A stretch of DNA of 64,000 bases from Rhodopirellula europaea 6C (GCF_000338295.1 NZ_ANMO01000216.1:248001-312000), one strand, 5' to 3'; numbered from the stretch's first letter, positions 8,901 through 17,653 are shown. Program-made: numbers and translations. The notes: generated by a model not told the origin, from the sequence alone.

Positions 8901-10916
8901 TCAGGTAAATCGCGAGATCGTCTGGTAAGCGATCAACGCGGCGACGTAGGCCAAGACGGTCATGTAGCCGAATTGGAACACCGCCCAGCCCCATGAGCCA
9001 GTTTCCTTTTTGGTGACAGCTTGAGTTGGAAGGCACTGCATCGCCAAGACGAAGAATACCAGCAGGCTGACACATGTTGCGGTAGTGAAGACTCGTTTGC
9101 CTTCCGCGTCGGTGGCCGAAATCAATCGATCATGCAGCGATGATTCATCCTCGGGTTCAGGGCCCAAGCCGTACAGAATGCTGAGCGTTGAGACGACCAC
9201 TTCGCGAGCGGCGAAACTGGTCATCACACCAACGCTGGTCTTCCAGTCAAAACCGAGCGGCGCGAAAACGGGCTGAACAAACTTGCCCATCCGTCCGATC
9301 ACGGCGTGTTCTTGTGCGGCGAGGGCACGGCGGTTTTCCAGGTCCGTTTCTTCGAGCGTTTCCGCGTTCAAGCCTGCCGTTTGCAACTGCTCAGTAAAAC
9401 GTTCTTCCGGAAGTTTAGGATAGGTCGACAAAACCCAAATGCCAATGCTGATGGCCAGGATCACGCCCCCTGCATCGCGCAGGAATCCCCATCCGCGTTC
9501 GTATGCATGCCGGAGTGCGTTGCTGAGCGATGGTGTTCGGTAGGGAGGCAAATCCAGAATCAGCGGAGAGGCTTCACCCGGCAAGATCGATCGTTTCAGC
9601 AACCATGCGACGAAGAAAGCGGCGACCATCCCGAGTGCGTAGGCCGACGCGAAAAGCAACGCGGCCGACCATGGGCTGGAAGGAAACAGCAACGCGGCGA
9701 CCATCGTGTAGACGGGAAGACGTGCCGAACAAGTCATCAACGGGATGACCATGATCGCAGCGAGTCGGTCTCGCCGATTCGCGATGACTTTGGTGGACAT
9801 GATCGCCGGAATGGCGCAAGCATGAGCTGCGAGCAACGGCACAAACGCTTGGCCAGGCAATCCGACGCGCCGCATCCATCGATCGATTACGACGACTGCT
9901 CGCGAGAGATAGCCGGAGTCTTCGAGGATGGCCAACATGAAAAACAGAATGCAGATCTGCGGCAGGAAGATCACAACGCCGCCGATGCCTGCCAAGATTC
10001 CGTCGGTGATCAAGCTGTTCAGGTCGCCTTCGGGCAACCAACCGCCGACCTTCTCGGTCACCAAACCGAAGGTGGCGTCGAGCCATTCCATCGGATACTG
10101 CGCGAGGTAAAACACTGACGCGAACGCGGCGACCATCACGGCGACAAAAATCACCGGGCCAAGGAAACGATGGGTCGTGACTTGGTCGACTCGGTCCGTC
10201 CATTCGTCCGAGGCGACGTATCCGGTTCGCGTGCTTTCGCGAGCGAGTGTCGAAGCCCAGCGGTGGCCATCCGCGAATGGGCAAGCCCCACATGCTCCGC
10301 ATTCAATCTCAGCCGGCTCGGCATCCGCGCTCAGCACTACCATTTTTCGTGGCTGCAGCAATTGCCTCAGGTTGGATTTCAGGTCGTCCAGGCCTTCGCC
10401 GGTACGGGCGGAAACTCCGATGACGGGGCAGCCAAGTTTTTGTGACAGGACATCCAAGTCCACATCGACACCGCTCTTGCGAGCCAGTTCGATCATGTTG
10501 ACGGCGACGAGGGTTGGCCGCCCGCACTGGATGGCTTCGCGGGCAACGGCGAGGCTGCGTTGAAGGTTGGTCGCATCGACCACGACCAAGACGCCCTCGG
10601 GAGGGCATTCGGATTCACCGGTGATGAATGCTCGAGCAATCTGTTCTTCGGGAGATGACGCCGTCAGCGAATACAGGCCCGGCAAATCAACCAACGTGCA
10701 TGATTGACCTTCGTTCAAATCCGCGGTGCCGGTGCGTCGGTCCACGGTGGTGCCAGCGAAGTTGGAAGTCTTCGCCAGCAGGTTGGTCAGTCGGTTGAAG
10801 AGAGATGTTTTGCCGACGTTTGGGTTGCCCACCATGGCAACCACTCGAGCTTGGCAAAGCTGTTGGGCGGAGGCATCTTCAGAAGAGTTGCAAGGAGCAA
10901 CCGGTGAAACGCTCAT
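8901..10916 (-). CDS. feoB: Ferrous iron transport protein B
   Basis: The 671-residue protein has an N-terminal G domain and a membrane domain of about eight or more helices. G1 is GNPNVGKTS (residues 30-38), the switch I region is NFAGTTVD, and G3 is DLPGLYS (from 77). The G4 position is NMIE (140-143), where FeoB normally has NMxD. The linker before the membrane domain carries ECGACGACPF, giving Cys at 206, 209 and 212. Gate motifs with conserved Cys follow (AAHACAIPAIMST and PLMTCSARLPVY). It takes up Fe(II) across the inner membrane. The ATG at 10916 overlaps the feoA stop by 4 bases, so the pair is translationally coupled. Confidence 0.95.
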   Translation of the reverse strand: MSVSPVAPCNSSEDASAQQLCQARVVAMVGNPNVGKTSLFNRLTNLLAKTSNFAGTTVDRRTGTADLNEGQSCTLVDLPGLYSLTASSPEEQIARAFITGESECPPEGVLVVVDATNLQRSLAVAREAIQCGRPTLVAVNMIELARKSGVDVDLDVLSQKLGCPVIGVSARTGEGLDDLKSNLRQLLQPRKMVVLSADAEPAEIECGACGACPFADGHRWASTLARESTRTGYVASDEWTDRVDQVTTHRFLGPVIFVAVMVAAFASVFYLAQYPMEWLDATFGLVTEKVGGWLPEGDLNSLITDGILAGIGGVVIFLPQICILFFMLAILEDSGYLSRAVVVIDRWMRRVGLPGQAFVPLLAAHACAIPAIMSTKVIANRRDRLAAIMVIPLMTCSARLPVYTMVAALLFPSSPWSAALLFASAYALGMVAAFFVAWLLKRSILPGEASPLILDLPPYRTPSLSNALRHAYERGWGFLRDAGGVILAISIGIWVLSTYPKLPEERFTEQLQTAGLNAETLEETDLENRRALAAQEHAVIGRMGKFVQPVFAPLGFDWKTSVGVMTSFAAREVVVSTLSILYGLGPEPEDESSLHDRLISATDAEGKRVFTTATCVSLLVFFVLAMQCLPTQAVTKKETGSWGWAVFQFGYMTVLAYVAALIAYQTISRFT

Positions 10917-11143
10917 CCGTCAGTGGCTCGAACGAAGATCTGTTGAGCGATCTCCCCAGCCACGGCAATCCGGCTTCCTGCTGCTTTCAAAATCAGCGGA
11001 TTGCCTCGGCGAGACAACTGCACCAGTTGACCTTCAAACAGTCCTAACGCTTTTAAACGCGAAGCGCAGTTTTCGGGCAGGTCCAAACGAACGATTTCGG
11101 CACTGTTGGATCCGCAACGGTCCAGGGCGAGTTCAGCGATCAA
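10913..11143 (-). CDS. feoA: FeoA, ferrous iron transport accessory protein
   Basis: The 76-residue SH3-like protein has the FeoA pattern: a run ending in RLKALGLFEGQLVQLSRRG, then LILKAAGSRIAVAGEIAQQI. FeoA supports FeoB at the cytoplasmic face. It begins with TTG at 11143. No in-frame ATG or GTG lies close by, and an AGGTGA Shine-Dalgarno-like sequence sits 7 bases ahead of the TTG, which decides the start. The stop overlaps the feoB start (ATGA). A palindrome resembling a Fur/DtxR operator lies 15 bases upstream of the start codon. Confidence 0.9.
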   Translation of the reverse strand: MIAELALDRCGSNSAEIVRLDLPENCASRLKALGLFEGQLVQLSRRGNPLILKAAGSRIAVAGEIAQQIFVRATDG

Positions 11144-11158
11144 GTCATCACCTGTAAA

Positions 11159-11173
11159 TGAGAACGGTTCTCG
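11159..11173 (-). promoter_or_regulatory. Candidate Fur-like operator upstream of feoAB
   Basis: The + strand reads TGAGAACGGTTCTCG, a 7-1-7 arrangement in which the inner 6-1-6 (GAGAAC-G-GTTCTC) is a perfect palindrome. It keeps the TGA.AA...TT.TC skeleton of the classic Fur core TGATAATNATTATCA with symmetric substitutions. It lies 15 bases upstream of the feoA start, where a repressor would block transcription. The iron link is inferred from position and resemblance; a DtxR/IdeR-type regulator is also possible. Confidence 0.5.
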
Positions 11174-11547
11174 ATTGCGTTCACTTTAGATCTTCGAGCG
11201 ATCGGTGGGTAGTGGGACGTTTCGCCGAATGTGCACAAATTTTGCAGTTCGCTCGTTCGCAGCGAATGATTCGGTCATCCGCTAAAGGAACAACGCATAT
11301 CGGATTGGAAGGAAGTCGTTGGCGGGCGTGGATCATGCTCTGGCGATCACCTGCCGTCCTTTTGGGGGGCGTCGGCGTGACAGCATTTACGAAGTCTAGT
11401 TTGCGGAGGTGTGGTTTGAGCGTTTCGATTAGCCAGCAGATTTCGATATGATTTCGAGTTGCTCGCAGTTTGTCTTGGTCCGTTGGCTTGTCGGACCGTT
11501 ACTTTCCGATATCACGCGAGTGCTTTCCCTTCGTTTGGCTGATTGAT
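11174..11547. other. Intergenic region between feoAB and the receiver gene
   Basis: This gap separates the divergently transcribed feoA and the receiver-domain gene. Apart from the Fur-like palindrome at its edge I see no gene, strong hairpin or repeat. It must hold promoters for both directions, but no convincing -35/-10 pair stands out. Confidence 0.4.
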
Positions 11548-11991
11548 ATGTCGCATGCAACGGTTTCGAGCTTGGACGAGGTCCACATTCTGCTGGTGGA
11601 AGACAACGAAATCGATGTGATGGCGTTTCAACGCGGAATCAAAAAGAATGATGTCCCGAACCCACTGACGGTAGCAGAAAACGGTCAAGAAGCTCTCGAT
11701 ATTCTTCGAGGCGAGCATCCGGACAAGTCAATCGGGCCACATCGGATGGTTTTTCTCGATATGAACATGCCGATCATGAACGGCGTGGAGTTTCTCGAGG
11801 AGATTCGCCGAGATCCTGAACTTTGTTCGACCGTCGTATTCGTGCTCACAACATCCGACCACGAAATGGACTTGGTCGCGGCCTACAAGAAGAACGTTGC
11901 GGGTTACATCTTGAAGTCACGGGTCGGTGACGCGTGCCGGAATCTTCACGATCTGATTCGATCCTATTGGCGGATCGTGGTAATTCCGTGA
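11548..11991 (+). CDS. Single-domain response regulator (Rcp1/CheY-like receiver)
   Basis: The 147-residue protein is one receiver domain with no output domain. The acidic pocket is LVEDNEID (Glu 18, Asp 19), the phosphoacceptor is Asp 71 in VFLDMNMPIMNG, the switch Thr is at 101/102 (VLTTSD), and the conserved Lys is 123 (GYILKS). The spacing resembles the Rcp1 family that receives phosphate from bacteriophytochrome or hybrid kinases. The ATG at 11548 is chosen over an ATG at 11470 because the extra 26 residues are not domain-like. No histidine kinase is adjacent, so it is an orphan that signals by protein contact. Confidence 0.88.
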   Translation: MSHATVSSLDEVHILLVEDNEIDVMAFQRGIKKNDVPNPLTVAENGQEALDILRGEHPDKSIGPHRMVFLDMNMPIMNGVEFLEEIRRDPELCSTVVFVLTTSDHEMDLVAAYKKNVAGYILKSRVGDACRNLHDLIRSYWRIVVIP

Positions 11992-12034
11992 CACGCACAC
12001 TTCGTTGATCGGGTCGCTCCGCTTGGGGACTGGT

Positions 12035-13075
12035 TCAATTCAGCCAGTCGAGTTCGATTTTGTCGATGATCAACGAATTGGAAACATCATTTCCAAAGTC
12101 GTTGAAACGATCGAGTTGCCAGACAACTTTCTTCGTCGAGGGTTCGATCTCAATCAGGATGGGTTGCCCCGGACCCGCGTGACAGTTGCCGATCACGTAA
12201 TTGCCGTTATCCAGGACCTGCAGTGTCGTGACCCAAGCCAAGCGGATTCCGGGGAGATCGTTTTGATGGATATCCCAGACAATTTTTTTGTCCGGAGTGA
12301 CCTCGAGAACGCTGTGCCCGTTGCCTGACGCGATCAGGGTGTTGCCATTTTTCATTCGCAGGGCAGCGAAAAGGCGGTTGCCAAACGCTTCCGGTCCGTG
12401 ACCACGAGCAGCTTTTCTGCCGAACATTGGCACTTCGTATTCCCAAACTACATCGCCATCACGGTTGTATTCGCGAGCCTTGCCGTCGGCTTCGTGGGCG
12501 ACCAGGTAGTTTCCTGAGTCGAGACGACGCACCAAACGCGTGTCGGTGTGTGCGTTCGGGTTTTCGACCTGCAAGGCGATTTGGTGAACGATCTCACCGT
12601 CGCGGTTGACCTCGATCAGTCGTTGAGCACCCGATTCGGCAATCATCAGGTTGCCGTTGGGGAGTGGTTCAAAAGCGTGGACTTCGATCCGCTTGCCTTC
12701 ATTGCCGCCCTGCTTCCCGCAATCGTAGCTCCACACCACTTCTTTCGTGCTCGGATCGATTTCGACCACGGTTGCTGGGCCTTGGCGAGTCAGGATGTGG
12801 CCGTTGGGCAACAGGTGCAGATCGTGAATCCCGCCCCAATCCATCTGCCATCCGATGGAGCCATCCGGCTCAACGACGACGAGGCCTTTCTTGCCGTGCA
12901 GCAGCACGCGGTGTTGATCGGTCGTTTCCTCGGCCGACACGGGGCTGGTTTGCATCGCAAAGCCAATCAGCGTTGCGGCGATGACAGGCAAAGCTGCTTG
13001 TCGGGTGGTTCGCAATTGGAATGACACGGTCGTCGCGCGGGATGAGCCGATCCAAGCTTGGAGTCTCTGAATCAT
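12035..13075 (-). CDS. Secreted beta-propeller (PQQ-like repeat) protein
   Basis: The protein has 346 residues. A signal peptide is likely near residues 27-50 (AALPVIAATLIGFAMQTSPVSA then EE). The rest is made of repeating four-strand blades with the pattern 'VxEIDPSTKEVVWSYD', 'LPNGNLMIAESGAQRLIEVNRDGEIV', 'NGNTLIASGNGHSVLEVTPDKKIVWD', close to PQQ-dependent or arylsulfotransferase-type propellers. No catalytic residues can be assigned, so an enzymatic role is not claimed. The ATG at 13075 is chosen; the frame is open to 13183, but that part is basic and lacks domain features. It is transcribed away from the ribosomal protein genes and has no operon partner. Confidence 0.8.
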   Translation of the reverse strand: MIQRLQAWIGSSRATTVSFQLRTTRQAALPVIAATLIGFAMQTSPVSAEETTDQHRVLLHGKKGLVVVEPDGSIGWQMDWGGIHDLHLLPNGHILTRQGPATVVEIDPSTKEVVWSYDCGKQGGNEGKRIEVHAFEPLPNGNLMIAESGAQRLIEVNRDGEIVHQIALQVENPNAHTDTRLVRRLDSGNYLVAHEADGKAREYNRDGDVVWEYEVPMFGRKAARGHGPEAFGNRLFAALRMKNGNTLIASGNGHSVLEVTPDKKIVWDIHQNDLPGIRLAWVTTLQVLDNGNYVIGNCHAGPGQPILIEIEPSTKKVVWQLDRFNDFGNDVSNSLIIDKIELDWLN

Positions 13076-13544
13076 GGGGACTTGCTTCTGCGGGGAGGGG
13101 ATTTGGGAAGGGATCTTAGCGATCGCGTCCGATGATAGACGAATCTGCCGCCGGAGAGGCCGCGATGGAACAGAATCACGCATTCATCGGTTTGCGGGGA
13201 TGCCAAAATCTGGCATGGCAAGAAAACTGAGGGTGTGGCGGGGTTTGTTGCGGAACGGACGTGTTCTGCGGGGAATCACGCAGGTATTACTGCCGCCGAG
13301 GACCACTTTTGTGCAGCGATTCGGTCGGTCCTGCCGATCTTTGCCCGAACAGCCGGTCCCGTGTGCTAGCCTGCACGCCTTCACCGAAGCAGGTACCGGG
13401 TGAGACGACGGCACCCTGCCAGTCATGCAGAACCTGCCACTCGTGCAGAAACCGGGCGGTCGCCCTAGCAGCTTTGGCGACTATCCGATATGCTCCCCCG
13501 CTTCGTTTTTCGAAAATCACCATCCAACCAGTGTTGATGCCCTC
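13076..13544. other. Long leader/promoter region of rpmI-rplT-pheST
   Basis: This 469-base gap lies between a divergent gene and rpmI. Several reading frames cross it but none resembles a protein, and infC, the usual first gene of this operon, is not here. Two near-identical 17-base copies of CTGCCAnTCnTGCAGAA lie at 13416-13432 and 13434-13450. A leader of this length could carry control by L20, as in other bacteria, but I cannot identify the binding structure. Confidence 0.4.
13416..13450 (+). repeat. Two tandem near-identical 17-base units in the rpmI leader
   Basis: CTGCCAGTCATGCAGAA and CTGCCACTCGTGCAGAA follow each other with a one-base spacer (period 18) and differ at two positions. 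They lie about 95 bases ahead of rpmI. They could be a double protein-binding site or part of an RNA structure; function is unknown. Confidence 0.5.
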
Positions 13545-13751
13545 ATGGGAACCAAAATCAAAACTCACAAAGGGACCAAGAAACGGTTCCGTCTGTCGGC
13601 CAAAGGCAAGGCGATGCACCGTCAAAGCGGTACCAGCCACTTGGCCAAGGGTTTGAGCAAAAAACGTCGTCGTAACCTGCGTGGAACCACCGCAGTTGCT
13701 GAGTGCATGGAACCAACCATTCACGCAGCTCTCAACGGCCACAGCTACTGA
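13545..13751 (+). CDS. rpmI: Large subunit ribosomal protein bL35
   Basis: The 68-residue, highly basic protein matches bL35: MGTKIKTHKGTKKRF at the start and HLAKGLSKKRRRNLRG in the middle. It binds 23S rRNA in the 50S subunit. The start at 13545 fits the family N-terminus; the frame upstream to 13425 is non-coding. It is the first gene of rpmI-rplT-pheS-pheT; infC, which normally precedes it, is absent from the window. Confidence 0.97.
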   Translation: MGTKIKTHKGTKKRFRLSAKGKAMHRQSGTSHLAKGLSKKRRRNLRGTTAVAECMEPTIHAALNGHSY

Positions 13752-13908
13752 TTCGATCTGACTTACACTTCTTTTCCACCACGGAATCCAACGGCCACCT
13801 GGTTGGGCGGAACTTCGGGGATTGAGTGGTCGCGTTGACCTTTCTTTCTGCCGGGGCCTGAATCAGGACGACCCGAAAGATCACCACAGCATTTAGGAAT
13901 TCAATTCG

Positions 13909-14265
13909 ATGCGTACGACCAAAGGTGCCGCTCGCCGGCAATCCAAGAAGCGTCTTTTCAAACGAGCCAAAGGTTTTCGCGGTGGCCGCGGGAATCTGAC
14001 GCGTACCGTCAAAGAAACCCTGCTCCGTTCGGGCGCATTCGCATTCCGCGACCGTCGCGTCCGCAAACGTGAATTCCGCAAGCTGTGGATCATTCGGATC
14101 AACGCCGCCGTCAAGCAGCACGGGTTGCGCTACAGCGAGTTCATTCACGGTTTGAACAAAGCCGAGATCAAACTCGATCGCAAATCGTTGTCGGAAATGG
14201 CGATTCATGACGCCGCCGGCTTCAAGCAGGTTTGCGACAAGGTCAAAGAGACTCTGGCAGCTTAA
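13909..14265 (+). CDS. rplT: Large subunit ribosomal protein bL20
   Basis: The 118-residue protein matches bL20 along its length, with [15 protein letters not shown], the [12 protein letters not shown] stretch and the C-terminal globular domain ([23 protein letters not shown], then [10 protein letters not shown]). It is essential in early 50S assembly, and in several bacteria it represses its own operon by binding the leader mRNA. It lies 157 bases after rpmI and only 9 bases before the pheS start codon, fitting one transcript. Confidence 0.97.
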   Translation: MRTTKGAARRQSKKRLFKRAKGFRGGRGNLTRTVKETLLRSGAFAFRDRRVRKREFRKLWIIRINAAVKQHGLRYSEFIHGLNKAEIKLDRKSLSEMAIHDAAGFKQVCDKVKETLAA

Positions 14266-14274
14266 GTCGCCATC

Positions 14275-15319
14275 ATGTCACTCGATCAATTCCTCTCCCG
14301 ACTGGATCAACTCCAGTCGGACGCTGAATCCGCGTTCACTTCTGCTTCCGATGCGGCAGCGCTCGAGGAAGCTCGTGTGACGTTTTTTGGGTGCCAAGAA
14401 AGGGCAGCTCAAAGACATTCAGAAAATGCTCGGCGGAATCGAAAAGGCTGACAAGCCTGCCGCCGGTGCGAAGCTGAACGCGGTCAAGTCGGCGATTAAC
14501 TCTGCTTTCGAAGGCGCCCAGCAAAACCTGGCTGGTGGCGACGATTCAGGTTCCGATCCGACTTTCGACCCCACTTTGCCCGGGACTCGCCCATCGCTCG
14601 GGCACATTCACCCGATCACCCAAACGATCAGTCACCTGACTGAAATCATGGGGCGGATGGGATTTGAGGTCGCCGAAGGTCCCGAGGTCGAAGACCCCTG
14701 GCACAACTTCGTTGCGCTGAACATCCCTGAAGATCATCCCGCTCGTGATCCGCTGGATAACTTTTACTTGGCGACTGCGAAAGATCCCTCGGGCAAGAGT
14801 TCGGTCAGTGCTGGTGACGAAGGTTCGCAGTTGCTGCGGAGCCAAACCAGCACCGTTCAAATTCGCGTGATGAAGGAAGTTCAGCCGCCGATCCGAATCA
14901 TTTCGCTCGGTCGTGTCTATCGTCCCGATGCACCGGACGCGACGCACTTCCCGATGTTTCATCAGATGGAAGGGTTGCTCGTCGACACCAACGTGACGAT
15001 GGCTAACTTGAAGACCGTCCTGCGTGTTTTCGCGAACAACTACCTCGGCGAAGACGTTGAAATTCGCTTCCGGCCATCTTTCTTCCCGTTCACTGAACCC
15101 AGTGTCGAAGTCGACTTTCTGTGGAACGGAACGTGGATTGAATTTGGTGGCGCCGGGATGATCGATCCCAACGTGTTCGCTGCTGTGGGCTACGACCCTG
15201 AAAAGGTCAGCGGATTCGCATTTGGTCTCGGCGTCGAACGCCTGTGCATGCGTCGTCATGGCATCACCGACATTCGCGATTTATACAGCGGCGACTTGCG
15301 GTTCTTGAAACAGTTTTGA
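14275..15319 (+). CDS. pheS: Phenylalanyl-tRNA synthetase alpha subunit, with an apparent +1 frame break
   Basis: PheS pairs with PheT to charge tRNA-Phe. The gene starts at ATG 14275 ([13 protein letters not shown]), and the frame breaks in a run of six T at 14383-14388. With five T it would read ...[15 protein letters not shown]; as given, the first frame runs to a TGA at 14449-14451. The second frame carries the rest: motif 2 region [31 protein letters not shown] and motif 3 [13 protein letters not shown]. Corrected length is about 347, normal for PheS. Usual GCGMxxP is GAGMIDP here. A sequencing error in the homopolymer is most likely, as the gene is essential; programmed slippage or an internal TTG start at 14387 are alternatives. 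Confidence 0.9.
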
Positions 15320-15510
15320 GCAATCAGAACGTCGTTGCCGCGAGCTGGATTTAGCTGCAGTCGACTGACTTTGAAGAAGCAACTCGCGGTCCGAATTCTG
15401 GCGAATCCGGCTACCAGTTATCGCTCGTGTGAAAACATGGTCGACGCCACGTTCTGCAATGCCTCGCAAAATATTCCCTCCCGACTTCATCTTCTGCCCA
15501 CTTCGCTCTC

Positions 15511-17556
15511 ATGCTTGTTTCTTGGAAATGGTTGTCGCGATACGTTGACCTGACGCTGCCACACGACGAGTTGGTCGATCGACTCAGTCTGTCTGGGCTG
15601 AATCACGAAGGCAGTGAAACAGTCGACGGCGACGTCGTGATCGACTTGGAAGTCACCAGCAATCGCGGTGATTGCCTGGGACACATCGGTGTCGCTCGAG
15701 AGATCGCGGCGTTGACGGAGCAGAAGCTGAAGATTCCAGCGATCGAGTATCAAGAGTCCGGGGCGGCGATCGACGAATCGCTTGCGGTCGAGAACAAGAT
15801 GCCCGAAGCCTGCCCTCGCTACACCGCTCGCGTGATTCGCGGCGTGAAGGTTGGCGACAGCCCTGAGTGGTTGCAGGAGTCGCTGAAGTCCGTTGGCATC
15901 GGAGTGGTCAACAACGTCGTCGACGTGACCAATTACGTGATGATGGAATGTGGACAACCGCTGCACGCGTTCGATCTGGCGAAGGTCGGCGATGGCAAGA
16001 TCGTCGTTCGCTCAGGGAAAGACAAAGAGCAACTCGAAGCGATTGACCATCGCCATTACGACCTCAACGATTCGACTTGCGTGATCGCGGATTCGTCCGA
16101 TGCGTTGGCCGTTGCTGGCGTGATGGGCGGAGCGTCCTCGGAAGTCACCGAAGCGACGACCGATATCGTCTTGGAAGCCGCCGAGTTTGTGCCGTTGTCG
16201 GTTCGGCGAACGGCTCGTCGATTGAAGCTGCACAGCCCATCGTCGTTCCGATTTGAACGTCGCGTGGATCCAGTCGGGATTGATTGGGCCAGTCGCCGAG
16301 CGTGCCAGTTGATCACCGAGATCGCTGGCGGATCAGTTGCACCAGGTGTCATCGACACCGCTCCTGAAATTCCAGCCCGCGAGACCGTGTTGCTGCGTCC
16401 CAAGCGTGTTGCGGCGCTGCTGGGGTTGGAAATCGAAACCGCAGAACTGGACAAAATCCTGCGTTCGCTCGGTTGCGAGGTTTCCGCGTTCGCCGATGGG
16501 TTGCAGTGTGTCCCGCCAAGCTGGCGTCACGATTTGACTCGCGAAGTCGACTTGATCGAGGAAGTCGCGCGGATTCACGGCTATGACAAGATTTCCGAGA
16601 ACTCGCCGATTCCCGTTGCTCCCAGCAGCAAGCGTCGTTTCGACACCGCGATGGAACGCATTCGCGGCGTGTTGACCGCAGCCGGAATCAGCGAATCGAT
16701 GACGCCCAGCGTGGTCACCGAAAAGCTGGATCAAATGATCTCGCCGTGGACGGAGTTGCCTGCTCTGCAGACTCGCACGTCGATGTTGGAAGGTGCCCGC
16801 ACGCTGCGACGATCGCTGATTCCAAGTCTGCTGCAAAGCCGCGCCGCGAACTGGGCTTCGGCCAGTTTGATTGCGGACCTGTTTGAGATCGCTCATGTTT
16901 ATTTGCCCGCGCCCGCGGGAAGCGACATTGCATTGCTGCCAGACGAGACCTATCACATTGGTTTGATCGCTGGCGAAGACTTCTTCGCTCTCAAGGGCAC
17001 CATCGAAACGCTTTGCGATCGCTTGGGTGTTCCAGGTGAGTTGGCCGTTGCTCCGGTGCAGCGAGATGGTTTTGCCAAGGGCGGTGCGGTGGAGTTGTCG
17101 CTTGTCGGTGACGATGGCAAGGAGTCATTGCGTTTGGGCTTTTTGGGATTTGTCGATGACAAGTTGGTCAAAAAATGGAAGTTGACCGGGCGTGTCGTTG
17201 CCGCCGAGTTGTCCGCGGACGTGTTGGTCAATCAATCGCGATTGGTGCCACAGCAGCAAGCGGTCAGTCCGTTCCCGTCGATTCAGCGTGACCTCAACTT
17301 GGTGTTGCCCGAGTCAGTGCGTTGGAACGAGTTGGCTGAGTTGGTTCGCAAGGCAGCCAAGGAACGTTTGGCGGATCTGACTTATCGCGAAACGTATCGC
17401 AACGAAAAGGTCGACGGCCCCGACAAGAAACGCGTGCTGTTCTCGATGGAATTGCAAAGCCAAACGGAGACACTCAGCGGCGGCGATGCTGATTCAATCA
17501 TCGACAAGTTGGTCACGTCCTGCGAAAAACAACTGAGCGCCGTCTTGCTTCGCTAG
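15511..17556 (+). CDS. pheT: Phenylalanyl-tRNA synthetase beta subunit, lacking the EMAP/OB (B2) domain
   Basis: The 681-residue protein has the B1 part (VSWKWLSRYVDLTL), then goes directly from GLNHEGSETVDGD to VVIDLEVTSNRGDCLGHIGVAREIA. In common bacterial PheT (about 795 residues) a roughly 110-residue tRNA-binding OB domain lies exactly at this point; here it is absent. The B3/B4 region (NNVVDVTNYVMMECGQPLHAFD), B5 (PSWRHDLTREVDLIEEVARIHGYD), the core and the C-terminal anticodon-binding FDX-ACB domain (SPFPSIQRDLNLVLPE) are intact. The gap is 191 bases from pheS. The missing domain reads as a clean natural deletion with no frame break. Confidence 0.95.
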   Translation: MLVSWKWLSRYVDLTLPHDELVDRLSLSGLNHEGSETVDGDVVIDLEVTSNRGDCLGHIGVAREIAALTEQKLKIPAIEYQESGAAIDESLAVENKMPEACPRYTARVIRGVKVGDSPEWLQESLKSVGIGVVNNVVDVTNYVMMECGQPLHAFDLAKVGDGKIVVRSGKDKEQLEAIDHRHYDLNDSTCVIADSSDALAVAGVMGGASSEVTEATTDIVLEAAEFVPLSVRRTARRLKLHSPSSFRFERRVDPVGIDWASRRACQLITEIAGGSVAPGVIDTAPEIPARETVLLRPKRVAALLGLEIETAELDKILRSLGCEVSAFADGLQCVPPSWRHDLTREVDLIEEVARIHGYDKISENSPIPVAPSSKRRFDTAMERIRGVLTAAGISESMTPSVVTEKLDQMISPWTELPALQTRTSMLEGARTLRRSLIPSLLQSRAANWASASLIADLFEIAHVYLPAPAGSDIALLPDETYHIGLIAGEDFFALKGTIETLCDRLGVPGELAVAPVQRDGFAKGGAVELSLVGDDGKESLRLGFLGFVDDKLVKKWKLTGRVVAAELSADVLVNQSRLVPQQQAVSPFPSIQRDLNLVLPESVRWNELAELVRKAAKERLADLTYRETYRNEKVDGPDKKRVLFSMELQSQTETLSGGDADSIIDKLVTSCEKQLSAVLLR

Positions 17557-17570
17557 ACAGATCTCCAATC

Positions 17571-17653
17571 GTAGGCCAGGCCCCGCCTGAATTGCTATCC
17601 GCCTCGCTTTGTTCCAAAGCATCGGCTGGATGCCAGGTAATGACCTGGCCTAC
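17571..17653 (+). repeat. GTAGGCCAGG-bounded palindromic element, copy 1
   Basis: An 83-base element begins with GTAGGCCAGG and ends with its exact reverse complement CCTGGCCTAC. Inside is GCTTTG-TTC-CAAAGC, a small hairpin. Most of the interior (CGCCTCGCTTTGTTCCAAAGCATCGGCTGG as positions 17600-17629, and GCCAGGTAATGACCTGGCC) recurs in copy 2. It codes for nothing and looks like a REP/MITE-like dispersed unit. Confidence 0.8.

Noticed and set aside
13184-13426. Open frame on the minus strand in the rpmI leader
   Set aside because: No family resemblance or ribosome-binding site, and composition is unlike neighbouring genes.
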